Position numbers and translations under genes: made by a program. From contig MU270022.1 in the NCBI GenBank assembly GCA_021432635.1, positions 248,001 through 312,000 of the forward strand: a stretch of 64,000 nt of DNA. The letters run 5' to 3'. Below the pieces are notes generated by a model. That model did not search any database. It was not told where the DNA came from and saw only the letters and a list, made by a program, of their open reading frames with translations. Below are positions 46,958-57,881 of this stretch, piece by piece. The first letter of the stretch is position 1; every line of letters starts with the position of its first letter. The DNA is from Thozetella sp. PMI_491. Taxonomy: Eukaryota; Ascomycota; Sordariomycetes; Chaetosphaeriales; Chaetosphaeriaceae.

Positions 46958-49900
46958 ATGGTGGCGCAGGCCTTGAGTGGGAGACTGGCCGGAGTCTCTG
47001 GGGACGAGGACATTACCCCCATATCCCTTGAACTCGACAGTAATGGGCACTCCAACGCTCTGAATACTACCATCAGACCAGCTGGCTCCAGTCCCCCCCA
47101 TTCCCCGGCTTCACCTAGTCAGAAAGCTTGTCAAAATCACACTCTTGGACTTCTTGCGAATGAATTCTCTCCTCTTACCAACAAGCCATTCTTTCGACCT
47201 GATGATCTTGATCCACAGCCGGACCTCACTTCTGGCTTTCAGTTTGGCACGCCGACACAATTCGAAGCTAACAAATTCACGGAGCGAATAATCAGGCCGA
47301 TTCCACTAGGCGGCGCGAGCCTTCGAGGACAAGCCGGGACTGATCTGGCTTCTCCTAGGCCGATTATTTCGGACAGATGCCCTAGAGATCAATCTCAAAT
47401 TACCACTGCACGACACTCAGAACAACAACCAGAGCCTAGCAAACTCCCACAGCCATCCAATCAGCCAGATTCAGCATGCCTACCGCTGCTCCAAGGGAGA
47501 AACTATGGCGACAGCTACACCAGAAAATATGATCACATGAAGTCGCATCCCTCATCACCTACTAATAATGCCGTTCCGACGCCAGTGACACCGTGCAATG
47601 AGGTTGAAGTGCCAGGGCAACCGGGAACACCTTGCCATGGCACGGAGGACCAGTATTCCAAGTCTCGTGCTAGCCCGCTTATGGGCCTGAATTGCGAGAT
47701 CCTCTCTCGTGGAATGCACAATACTGAAGCACCGGGGCTCTCCCAAGTTCTTGGAGACTCTTCCAGTCACCAAGCAATACCGGTAGATTCTCCTGCTTCT
47801 AGATGTGATTTTCCTCGTATAAGACGCAACATAGCTGTTCTCCCACAAGCTCAAGGAAGTGGTCTAGGCACTGAGACACCAAGGCAAGAGATCCACGGTA
47901 CTTTCCATTGTATCGAGCGCTAACCATCACACTTATACTTAGTAGATGCAACCCCAGTCCTTCCGACCGCACGGAAAGCTCAGGAGCCGATCAAGCTTCA
48001 ATTCAACCTAGGAATCGCCAATTGCTTTCTACTAACCACAAGCAAGTTTCGAGCACAAGTTTTGGGTTAGCAAACTCGAGGCCATCGATAAGTCCAGGTT
48101 CAAGAGCTAGGAAGGCGGCAAAGCCCGCTGTGGTTACCGATCTTGCCTTCTCGCTCAAAAACGATGCACGGAGACCCTCTCGCGACTTTTCACCCCGAGC
48201 TTTCACGGACAGCGCTGTTAAACGACAACGCAGGAGTGGCGTTGAGAGTGTCAGCTCTCCAGGGGCATATAGTCGAAGTTCGCGGGCGTCCCATAAGTCC
48301 AACACGGCGAAGCGTAGATCGGCAGGCTCAAAGAGCCACCGCATCCATGTACCTCATCCGCCTGTCCCGAGCGGGCGAGAGATTACCAGGAAGTACTCAA
48401 ACAGTCTTGCCCACTCGTGGAACGAGTTCACCGTAGCAATGACTAGCTGGGCAGAGACGGAACTAGCAAAAGCCGAGGGTCGAATAGCTGAGCTTGACAA
48501 TGGTCTCAAGCGGAAGTCTCAGCAAGTTTGTGAATATGCAAACACACTCCAGGCTCGAGATCGGCAAATTGAAGAGCTTCGTAAGGCTAATGACGGGCTT
48601 TCCACTCAACTTGAGCAAACTGCCTCGCAACTCGACCAGTCTTCGGCTAGAGTGAAGAGTGTCGAAGGAAAATGCCTGGCCTACAAGAAACATTTGAACG
48701 CGGCAATTGACGAGCAACAGACCCTGTATTCTCGGTCCAAGGAGCAATGCAAGAAGGCGATTGACGAGATACGAGCAAGCGAGCAAAGACATCGAACGTC
48801 TATGGAACACACCAAGAAGAACGCCGAAGCGGTGCGTGAGCAGATGTCCCACCGGCTTCAACAGACCATCGCCCAGAATAAGCAAGAAACAGTTGAACGT
48901 AGGTAAATGAAATGCAGCCCTGAGTCTTTCACTAACTTTGTGGCAGTATATCGCAAAATCCAGGAGTTGACTACGGAGGTAGACGAGCGCGATGCAGAGT
49001 TACGCGGAGAGAAGAGTGCTACTGATGCCCTCGTCAAACAGTTGGAGGACCAGAGAAGTTCTCAAGCCGTGCTTGAAACACTGAGCGCACAAATGGCGGA
49101 TATTATGACAAGACTCGGGGAGAAAGAGCATATGCTCGAGGAACAAAAGCGTTCTGAACAAGAACACCGAGCTAGGTAATGCAAAAAATACCAATCGAAA
49201 TGGACTAGACATGTGCTAACCCGCTAGACTTGGCGATATTAACGACCGTCTCGACAGTCTCATAGAAGCCACTAAGATTCAACCACAGCTCCTTTCTGGA
49301 CTAGGTAGGATCCACCAAGATGCTGTTGCCAAGTAGGTTTCCATACCGTCTGTGTCTGAGTGGCTCTGATTATTGACCTGAGAAGGATGTCATCTGCACT
49401 CGCAAACGTCGCAGAGGGTCAATCAAAGACGTATGATGTTTTATCGAAACTCTCAGAGAACTGGAAAGGTCAAATCGACGATATGTGGCAGCATCTTGAC
49501 TCCAGGGAGGACGCTCTGACTTTCCAACTAAACCAACGCTGCCAGGAAAATGCGATGCTATCTACCAACTTCGAAGACGTTGGGAGCAAATGTAATACTC
49601 TCAAATGGGAGCTCAACCAGGCCCAGCAATTTGTAGACGAGAGCGGAGAGAGAATATACGAGCTTGAGCAACAACTTGCCGAGATTGGAGCGTCCGCAGT
49701 CGCAGATTCTGAGGCTGCGAGTATGCTGGAAGCTCTACAACGCCATCACGAGCAACTCCAGATGGAATTGGTCTCCAAGGATTCCATCGTTGCTGATTTG
49801 AGAGCCGAGCTTCGCTTTAGAGATGAGAAACGCCGAGACGAAGCAAAAGAGTTCGATGCAGAGACACGCAGGCTAAACGAGATGCTTACCCGGAAGGAAA

Positions 49901-51600
49901 CCGCCTCTCAAGTTGCTGCGAAGGAGGCTGTCAATATAGCCTGCCGCGAATTGCGCATCAGCATGGAGGAGTCGGTTGCGCACACGCAAAGTCTCCTGCT
50001 TAAGGCGGAGAAAGACAAATCTAGCCTGTTGGATCAGCTAGCCGCTGCGAAAGCTGCGAGTATAGACGGGGAAGCAGCTCAGCTCCGCGATTCCGCCATC
50101 ATCGAGGGCTTAAAGTCTAGCATGGCTGCCTCCGAATTACAGCGTGGTACACTACAAGACTTGGTCAATCAGCAGGCCGAGAAGCTCCAAGCCCAGGCGA
50201 TGACCCCATCTACGATGTCGACGAAACTGAGCCACAACCAGAAGCGTGAGTCTGAGCTGTCGGAGAGTTCATGGTGTGAAGAGCTCAAAGATGTATCTGT
50301 GTTCGAAATTTTGCATCGGTGGGCTCAGAAGATGGGACTCGACGAAGGTCTAGACATTGGAACGACTAGACTTCCCGACGGCACAATTAGTGCCCATGAG
50401 ATCGAGCTGTCGCTTGCCCACCTTCTAGAACAGCTGTTGAGCGTCGGAGCAAACCGTTCCGCGATAAACACCAGTGGCACCGGCCCCTTTCTATCGACGA
50501 ATCCTGAAGAGCGTCCCGAACAGAAATTGGTACTAGACAGGACACTAGCGAGCGAGGCTGGTGTCCGTGATAACAAACAAGGAAGCAAGAAAATGGTACC
50601 AGATTCTTCTGAGCCTAACGTACGACACGTTATTGTACGCAGCCCAGTCGATCCAGATCTTGTTCCCAGCCCTCCATCAGTGGAGCAGGAGAAGACGCGG
50701 AGACGAGAAGCGGTGCATCTCAGGTCTATCATGAAACCTTTCAAGCGCATGGTCAATCCAATCATAAAGCCCGCCATGGCTCGCAGTTCGGCACCGCAGA
50801 ACCATCCTGGTGGGGACCCCCATGGTGGTTTACCTGGATTTAGCTTGTTTTCAAGAAACGCCTACAACCGTCCTGTCGCCGGAGTGCCTCTTGGCGCTGA
50901 TTACAACGATAAACCGGCAGGAGAACACTCTATCATCGCTGATGTTATGTTCTCCCGACCGGCGAATAACCCGGCTGTTCAGCTTTCAACAACAGCGAAG
51001 CGGAAGAGTCCAGAACAAATTGATTTTTTTGACCGAGCCAAGAAACCACGTTCGTGCAACACCAAAGAGGAGATCGAGCCATTGGTGCCGCCTCCACACA
51101 ACCAATCCACATCACATGGTGCAGGAAGAGACATCGGGGCGAAGCATGACGATGGGTTTAACATACACGGCAAACGGCAGAATGCGGCCGAAGTGACGAT
51201 GTTTGGGTCCCGTACAACACCTATTCTGACACGGCAGAAATCTCGAGCAATGGCTGCCGATGCTCAAGCGATGGATGCCAGGTGCCTTACAACCCCGTCT
51301 CGACTTTGTGACGACCTAGGAGGAAGTCAGACCTCCAAAATTGTAAAGCCTGGCCCTCATGAGCGGTTCGAAACCACTGAACTTCAGATGACTCCCATAG
51401 ATAACCCCGAAGATGCGAACAATATTGGCATGGCCCGGCAGGTAGATCGAAGCCAAGGAAGCAAGTCGAAGCTTCAGAGGAGGAGGTCCCAAGTGACACG
51501 TACTTACTCCCGCAAGCCCGCCTTGGAGCCCTCGCATTTGCAGAGTCACAATAAGGACGGCGTGGACGGTACCCGATCCTCCAGGAGTGAATCGCATTAG
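46958..51600 (+). CDS. Very large coiled-coil protein of unknown function
   Basis: The proposed exons are 46958..47897, 47984 (or 48071)..48898, 48947..49175, 49228..49332 and 49383 (or 49386)..51600, giving about 1,468 residues (1,439 with the later acceptor). The first ~455 residues are disordered and Ser/Pro/Gln-rich. A nearly continuous coiled coil then runs from about 457 to 1030 (starting near SWNEFTVAMTSWAETELAKA; later RIYELEQQLAEIGA). The ~440-residue tail is disordered with basic patches (RRRSQVTRTYSRK). Introns 2 and 3 have good borders and keep the heptads in frame. The acceptors of introns 1 and 4 are ambiguous. The architecture resembles structural proteins of spindle poles, septa or the synaptonemal complex central region, but no family motif was recognised, so function is open. 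Confidence 0.75.
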
Positions 51601-52276
51601 TCCCTTCTGCCCTCGGACATCAAGGCAGATCAAGATTAGCAGGCTTCAACCCGCAACAACGTGAAGTGCCACCTAGCCCTTATAATCGGGATAATTGACC
51701 TAGGTCTCGGCTCACTTGCTGACATCCACGAGGATAAGAGATGGTAAGAAGAAGGTCCGTTCCACCATCTTGAGAGCCCCAGAAGAAGCACGGCGCTAGA
51801 AGCAAGCAGTTTGCTTCGAATCGCTCAGTTGACATGCAATTTCAGGAGCAAGTATTTGTAGAAAAAAATATAGAAGGACAACGCAACAAGACTGGGAGCG
51901 TGAGAAGATGTTAAGAATGACGCGAAACATGTTCCAGAAGTCATTTGCACCGGAAAGAACAGAATGGCGCCTCTCGATGGAGCCCGTTGTGAGATGGCCT
52001 TGCGATTGCGTAGGTTTTATACATTGTATTCAACACCCCAGTAAAACCAGCGAGCACACTCTATGCATTTTATGCTCCAAACTCCTGCAATTTCACGGTA
52101 GTCGTACATGTGTTGGTCGCAAGTGTTCGTTTAGTACGGTCCAGAGGGCACGCGGCCTTGGTGATTCTTGCTTCCAAAGTTCCTCCCAAGTGGTTGGGGA
52201 GGAATTCCGAGAGTTTTCCCCTGGAATATGAGCTCTATATGCCGTATAGTATCTCGGAAATCTCGACCATGTTCGT
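51601..52276. other. Intergenic region
   Basis: This is the 3' flank shared by the convergent coiled-coil gene and the bL33m gene. No coding sequence was supported. Confidence 0.5.
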
Positions 52277-52634
52277 CTACTTCGTTCCCTTGCGCTTCTG
52301 CTCGAGGAATAGGACCTTTCTCCGTACTGCGCAAACGTTAGCTCGCTGTCTTGCGTCGTGGATGCCGGGGAGAGATCTTGAGATCCTCTCGGAGCCAAAG
52401 AAGGTTACAGAAGTGAAATAAAGCACCTATTGGGTCATATTTGAGCATGCTCATCGGCCGTGCTACCCTCGGGCGGGTGAAGGTGTAGAAGAAGCCAGTC
52501 ATGGCCATCGAGAGGAGCCGCACGTGTATAGTGCGCGTCTTGGCTAGAGAGAATGGCAGAGGTTAGCATGCAGCGTAATCTCTATCACTGGTAATTATGC
52601 AGAAATTGCAGCGAAACTCACCTTTTTTGGCCAT
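52277..52634 (-). CDS. MRPL39: Mitochondrial large-subunit ribosomal protein bL33m
   Basis: Three exons, complement(52277..52326, 52427..52543, 52622..52634), encode 59 residues. Exon 1 is 13 nt (MAKK plus one base). The introns are 78 nt (GTGAGT/TCTAG) and 100 nt (GTGCTT/GCGCAG), the latter with a GCTAAC branch site. The sequence [18 protein letters not shown], then [20 protein letters not shown] and [13 protein letters not shown], is the complete bL33 fold with its usual length and C-terminal EQKRKG. It is a structural component of the mitochondrial 54S subunit. The family normally has no long cleavable presequence, matching what is seen. It is divergent from the cytosolic ribosomal protein gene RPS21, 476 bp away. 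Confidence 0.93.
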
Positions 52635-53110
52635 CTTTGCGTGGTTGTGACTGCTGTTCGGCTGAAGATTTGCTAGCGAAGTCTCGCGATCTCGAGCTTC
52701 GAGGTTTTGCAGCCAATCTTGCCGACCAATGGATATGACTTGGGCGGAGCCTGGCCCGTGCTCTTCGTTTGCCTCGGTGAATAAGGTAGATAGTGGAACG
52801 CATCGCTCACCTTGGCTATACTTCGGCTCAGACTACTCCCACAAACTCTCAGCAAAAAAAACCCCCCCGTGTGAAATATCCGAACCCCCACCTTCGAACA
52901 TTCTTGCGCTCCCTCCCACGACGACACAACAGTGTATCCTTCCCTGTACGTACGCCTTTCTGACGCCGTATTGATCCTGGAGCCTTGAGATACTGCTGGA
53001 TATTTTGACCTTAATATCTAGTCTTGTCTCCCCTTGTAATACTCATCCCGCTAACTCGGTGACTCGACAGCAACAAAACTTAACCAAGACACCCAGTTCA
53101 ATCCGCCAAC
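52635..53110. promoter_or_regulatory. Shared divergent promoter of bL33m and eS21
   Basis: The 476 bp between the two outward-facing start codons must carry both promoters and leaders. The region is rich in pyrimidine stretches near the RPS21 side and has an A/C-rich run at about 52853-52870. No named factor site is claimed. Confidence 0.6.
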
Positions 53111-53558
53111 ATGGAGAACGAGAAGGTAATGTCGATCCAAGAGCGGAAGAACCCCAAGACCATACGAGAAAATAGTCAAGTCTTGGATCTTTTGTCCTTC
53201 TGCGCCGAGACGCAATAATTTAGAATAGTTTGCTAACCCGGGTTTCGTGAACAGGGAGAGATCGTCGACCTGTAAAGATCCCTTCGTGCGATGAGAGCCG
53301 ACGACGAGGACTGACGCAGGAGACAGGTACATTCCCCGCAAGTGCAGCGCGACCAACCGGATCATCAAGGCCAAGGACCACGCCTCTGTCCAGATCTCGA
53401 TCGCCAAGGTCACCGAGGACGGCCGCGCCGTGCCGGGCGACAACATCATCTACACCCTGTCTGGCTTCGTCCGCTCCCAGGGCGAGTCGGACGATGCCCT
53501 GAACAGGCTGGCTCAGCGTGACGGTCTCCTCAAGAGTGTCTGGAGCGCCCAGCGGTAA
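53111..53558 (+). CDS. RPS21: 40S ribosomal protein S21 (eS21)
   Basis: Three exons, 53111..53125, 53255..53271 and 53327..53558, encode 87 residues, exactly the usual eS21 length. The first two exons are only 15 and 17 nt (MENEK, GEIVDL). Introns are 129 nt (GTAATG/AACAG, with GCTAAC) and 55 nt (GTAAAG/GACAG). The body matches the family: [33 protein letters not shown], and the C-terminal [20 protein letters not shown]. It is a component of the small cytosolic ribosomal subunit, involved with the 3' end of 18S rRNA maturation. The introns near the start are typical of fungal ribosomal protein genes and often affect expression. Confidence 0.97.
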
Positions 53559-54569
53559 AGGATACCTGCCAGCGCGGTGGGAAGAGGGTGTGCGAAGGAT
53601 GGAGAAAGCCGGGTTGTAACTGCATCATCAGCATGGAACCATGGACAAGCGGAGGGTCACTTCGTCTCTCGTGACATTGCTTCTGGTTTAGGGAGGCAAA
53701 AATGGGATAGAGTCAGGGCTCGGGACACGGGGTTCTTGATTCTAATTCAAGGCGTTTTATGCTTGCCATGATGTCGAGCTACTCGTACCTGACGACACAA
53801 CTCGAAGGTCCCACCTACGCACCTACGCGCAGTCTCTCCCTAGAGCGCTTGTTCTCGGAGCGATACGGCATTGTCGTGACCACCCGTGTGTACGCCCCTA
53901 AACCAACCTGCCTGTGACCAACCTGCCTGTGGTGGGCCGCTAGGGCGGTGAGAAAAGAAGGATTGCATACCTCCACACCTGGATCAAGTGTCACCATGGG
54001 AGATGAACAGCGAGGCAATATGCCCAGTTGCTTGCCAATTCGTTCGCCAACTCAAACCGGCTCCGTAAACTGTTCCAATTCCTGTCTGCTAAACACAGTC
54101 AGAAGCTGGTGGCAGACTGGAGTTGTTGTAAATATGTGGGTATTAGATTGGCCGAGAACGGGTGGCAGGTCCCCTGTTTAAACCCGTTCTGGAGATCCCG
54201 GCCCCGACGCAGATTGTTGAGATACGGATAAAGCAGTGAGGAACAGATAACCCACGTGGAGCAAATGCCACGGGAGGGATACGAAACTAACCATAATAGA
54301 CTCGCCAGGCTTCTTTTCTGTATCTTTCCGTGTAGCGGAGGTCCGAGCTGTTTCAACAAGACCTGCAAAGCCCACAACTGAAGAGGGCGTGGGAGCTCTT
54401 CCCCAGTTTCTTCTCCCTAGCTGCCGTGCTGACGACCACTTGCCCAAGAAAGATACAGAGCTCTCTCTATTCGCCGCTCTCGCTCCCGCTCCCGCGCTCC
54501 TCGACCGCATCCTGCATTCCCCATCGCATCTCCTCGCAACTCTGCAGCCACGAGCAAAAGTCCGACAGG
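53559..54569. other. Intergenic region upstream of alanine aminotransferase
   Basis: About 1 kb of RPS21 3' flank and aminotransferase upstream region. No gene was recognised. A pyrimidine-rich stretch (54460-54520) precedes the distal start codon at 54570. Confidence 0.5.
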
Positions 54570-57127
54570 ATGACGGTCCCGGTAAGAGCAGGTCTCCGCC
54601 CCGGAGCTGCGCTGAGCTCGGTGGCGGGTGCAGCAAGCTCTCCCTTCCGGACCGGCGCTGCCCGATCACGGTCGTCGAGCGCGCGCACCGCAGCAGCGAC
54701 AATTGGTGAGTCTTGACTCCGCTCCAGCACAACATTTGCAACCAAGTGGCCCCACACTCGCCGGGCTACGAGATCGCTGCCCTTCTGGTCCCTTTGCAGT
54801 GCTCATCTGCGCACCGCCTTCTGCGCTACTCGCTGTTCGCCTGCCTCAAGAGCGAGCCGGGCTCCCCTCCCCGGTGTCGGCCGCGTGCAAGTGCCGCAGC
54901 CCATGCTCTAGTGGGAGGGGGGAGGCAAGGGGGGAGCTAGATTCGCGTCTTCGACGAAACTCCAGGGACAGGCATGGTCGGGCCAGTGCGAGACCAACCC
55001 CCACCGCACCTGCCGCCGAGCTGGCGCCCTGGACGAGGCGTTTTGCTCTGTGCGAAAGGCATTGGCTGCTGGCAAGAAGCTGTCCGTCTCGGCGAGGCCT
55101 TGTGTTTGATCAGACGATAAAAGCCCGGTGCGCTGATTTTGGTCCTCGTGGAGAGCCAACCAGAGCCCGGTCTCTGTCCTTGCCTCCTGCCTCTTGCCGC
55201 TTCCACTGCCCAGTGCTTGCTTGAGGAATTATCAGAGTCGAGTGCAAAATTGCCTCAAGCGATAAAAAGCCAGGTATCGGTGCTATATCATACCAAGCTC
55301 AGCCGATATTCTGTCCATCTCGATCCATCATCACTCCCCCCCCTTCTCTCTTCTCTTTCACAGGCCACACATAATTACACACTGTGCAAACCGTTGGCGA
55401 ACCCATAGCAGCATTCTTAACAGTGCCGTAGACCCCACGCACAAGCCGTTATCGTTATCGGCCTCGACCACCCCGCCATCGCTACTGAGCTTGAGCAGGG
55501 CCTCGACTTTTCAAACTCCCCTTCCCAGACTCGAGGCTGTGGTGATTCCCTCGCTTTCTCCCCAACAGCTTCGCAAAATGTCGTCGACTGCCCAGCGTCG
55601 GCTCAACTACGACAACATTAACCCCCACGTCAAGGCAGCCAAGTATGCCGTACGCGGGGAGCTCGCCGTCCTCTCGGAGGAGTTCCGCGCTCGTCTCGCC
55701 AAGGGGGACACCTCGTTGCCCTTCGACAAGGTCATCTCGGCCAACATCGGGAACCCCCAGCAGCTCGACCAGAAGCCCATCACCTTCTTCCGCCAGGTTC
55801 TGAGCCTGCTCGAGAACCCCCTACTCTTGCAGCACAAAGATGTGCTCGTCGAGAAGCTTGGCTACCAGACCGATGTCATTGAGCGTGCCGAGTGGCACCT
55901 GAGCAAGGCCGGCTCGGTGGGAGCCTACAGTGCCAGCAATGGCGTGCCTGCCATTCGGCAGCGTGTCGCTGAGTTCCTCGAGCGTACGTACCAGCTAATT
56001 ACATCCTCCACATTGTGCTGCGGATACACATCCGCTCCCCCTCGGCTAGCAACGGAGTGACTCACCGCATCTTAGGACGTGATGGTTTCCCTGCGAACCA
56101 GGCCGACATCTATCTCTCTGCCGGCGCTTCCTCCGGAGTCAACACACTCCTCCATGTCATCTGCGCCGATGAGAAGTCCGGGGTGTTGGTCCCTATCCCG
56201 CAGTACCCCCTCTATACTGCTTCCCTCGCCATTCTGAATGCCCAGGTCGTCCCATACTACCTCGATGAGTCTCAGAACTGGGGTACTGACCTCGCAACCA
56301 TCAAATCATCGTATGAAAAGGCGAAATCGGAAGGTGTTGATGTCCGCGCTATTGTCGTCATCAATCCTGGCAATCCCACCGGCGCCTCCCTGGCCGAGGC
56401 TGACATCCGGGCCGTGATCGAGTTCGCCCACCAGGAGAAGTTGGTGATCATGGCTGACGAGGTGTACCAGACCAACGTCTTTGTTGGCGAATTCTTCAGC
56501 TTCAAGAAGGTGCTGCGGCAGCTGCAGAGCGAGAACCCGGCTAAGTACGATTCCATCGAGCTCGCGTCTCTTCACTCTGTCTCCAAAGGCATGGTGGGCG
56601 AGTGCGGCCACCGAGGCGGCTACTTCGAGCTGGTCGGCTTTGACTCACAGGTGCAGGCCGAGATTTACAAGTTTGTCAGCATCATGCTCTGCGCCCCTGT
56701 CATCGGCCAGTGCCTGGTCGAGTTGATGGTGAACCCACCCAAGGAGGGCGAGCCTTCGTACGAACTCTACAAGAAGGAGTACGACGGCACCTTCAGCAGC
56801 CTCAAGGAGCGCGCTACTGCCCTACACAAGGCTTTCGAGCAGATGGAGGGTGTCGAGTGCGGCGACCCCCAGGGTAGCATGTACCTCTTCCCAACTATCC
56901 ACGTTCCGGCCAAGGCAGTCGTGGCAGCCGAGACGGAGGGCCGGAAGGCCGATGAGTTTTACTGCATGGAGCTCCTCAAGGCCACCGGCGTGTGCGTCGT
57001 TCCGGGCTCCGGCTTCGGCCAGAAGGACGGCACCCTTCACTTCCGCACCACCTTCCTCGCCCCGGGCACCGAGTGGGTGGGCAGCGTGGTCCAGTTCCAC
57101 CAGGACTTCATGCAGAAGTACCGATGA
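54570..57127 (+). CDS. ALT1: Alanine aminotransferase, with mitochondrial presequence exon
   Basis: The full model has three exons, 54570..54705, 55432..55983 and 56076..57127, for 579 residues. Exon 1 (MTVPVRAGLRPGAALSSVAG, then Arg/Ser/Ala-rich, no acids) is a matrix presequence. It splices (GTGAGT; acceptor GTAG at 55430 with CTTAAC branch) in frame through SASTTPPSLLSLSRA to an internal Met at 55578, which opens the conserved enzyme (MSSTAQRRLNYDNINPHVKA). The 92-nt intron 2 rebuilds FLERRDGFPANQ. PLP-enzyme features are present: NPGNPTGASL, DEVYQTNV, and the PLP lysine in SVSKGMVGECGHRGGY. It catalyses alanine + 2-oxoglutarate to pyruvate + glutamate. A short form of 485 residues starting at 55578 is plausible as the cytosolic isoform, because intron 1 (726 nt) contains promoter-like sequence. 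Confidence 0.9.
54706..55431 (+). promoter_or_regulatory. Long first intron of ALT1, possible internal promoter
   Basis: At 726 nt this intron is about ten times the local norm. It contains GATAAAA-type elements (near 55115 and 55260) and a C/T-rich stretch at about 55325-55360, upstream of the internal start at 55578. This looks like a second core promoter. The idea is inferred from sequence and unusual length only. Confidence 0.45.
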
Positions 57128-57881
57128 GGCTCAAGCGCTTGCCTCTCGCAGCCGCGGCCGTAGCTCAAGGGGGAAGTGATCAACTATTTCTCGATGACCG
57201 GGCCCGCCGCCGTGGCCAGGATTCAGAATGCTCTGTGCGGTAGGGGTCTGATGGGCATCTTGGAAGAGCTAGGAAATTCGAGGTCTACACTGACTACGTG
57301 CGATATCCCCACTCATGTGGATTTCATATCGGAGATTTTGGGAGCTTTGCTTCTGGATGGCCACGTCGTGTTTAGGTGGAGGGATTTACCTTAGGTGCAT
57401 CAAAATGGAAAGGCTAGCGGAGAGGAGTTTACAGAGAATTGAATCATAGAGGGGGGTTTTCCCGAACGAAAATACCGCATCCGCAAACCTAGTCCCAATG
57501 CTTATCTTGTATTGCTGTGCGGGCAATATGGTGCGCCCTGGGGGTTAGTATCACAGCCTGCCAGTCCCCTGCACACAAGTAAACTTTTGAGGGTACGAGG
57601 GTACGAGGGTACGAGGGTACGAGGGGACGAGGAGCAAACACCTAAGACCACCATAGATCCATAAAATTGGCCATTATGGACTCTAATCTAAGGTATCATA
57701 CACGGTATTAGCACAGCGTTTATGATTGCTGATCCACCCTAGCTCGCAGACCCGCGAGCTCCGGGTTAGGCCAGTAGCCCGAAGGATCCTCGGCTGACGG
57801 TGATGTTTCGATGCTTCGTTCCAGCAAGGACGCGAGGCCACCACACGCTCTCTTCGTCCAAATCCCCCCCTCCGAGGTTGA
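57128..57881. other. Convergent 3' flanks of ALT1 and RPN7
   Basis: This 754 bp region between two gene ends has no coding signal. It carries an 8-bp tandem repeat at 57591-57638. Confidence 0.5.
57591..57638 (+). repeat. 8-bp tandem repeat (GGGTACGA)6
   Basis: Five perfect copies of GGGTACGA are followed by one copy with a single change (GGGGACGA). It is a short minisatellite between convergent genes. Confidence 0.95.

Noticed and set aside
55562-55569. CAACAG acceptor just before the internal ALT1 start
   Set aside because: Joining the presequence exon here breaks the frame. The acceptor ending at 55431 has matching phase, a branch sequence and keeps the frame open to the enzyme.
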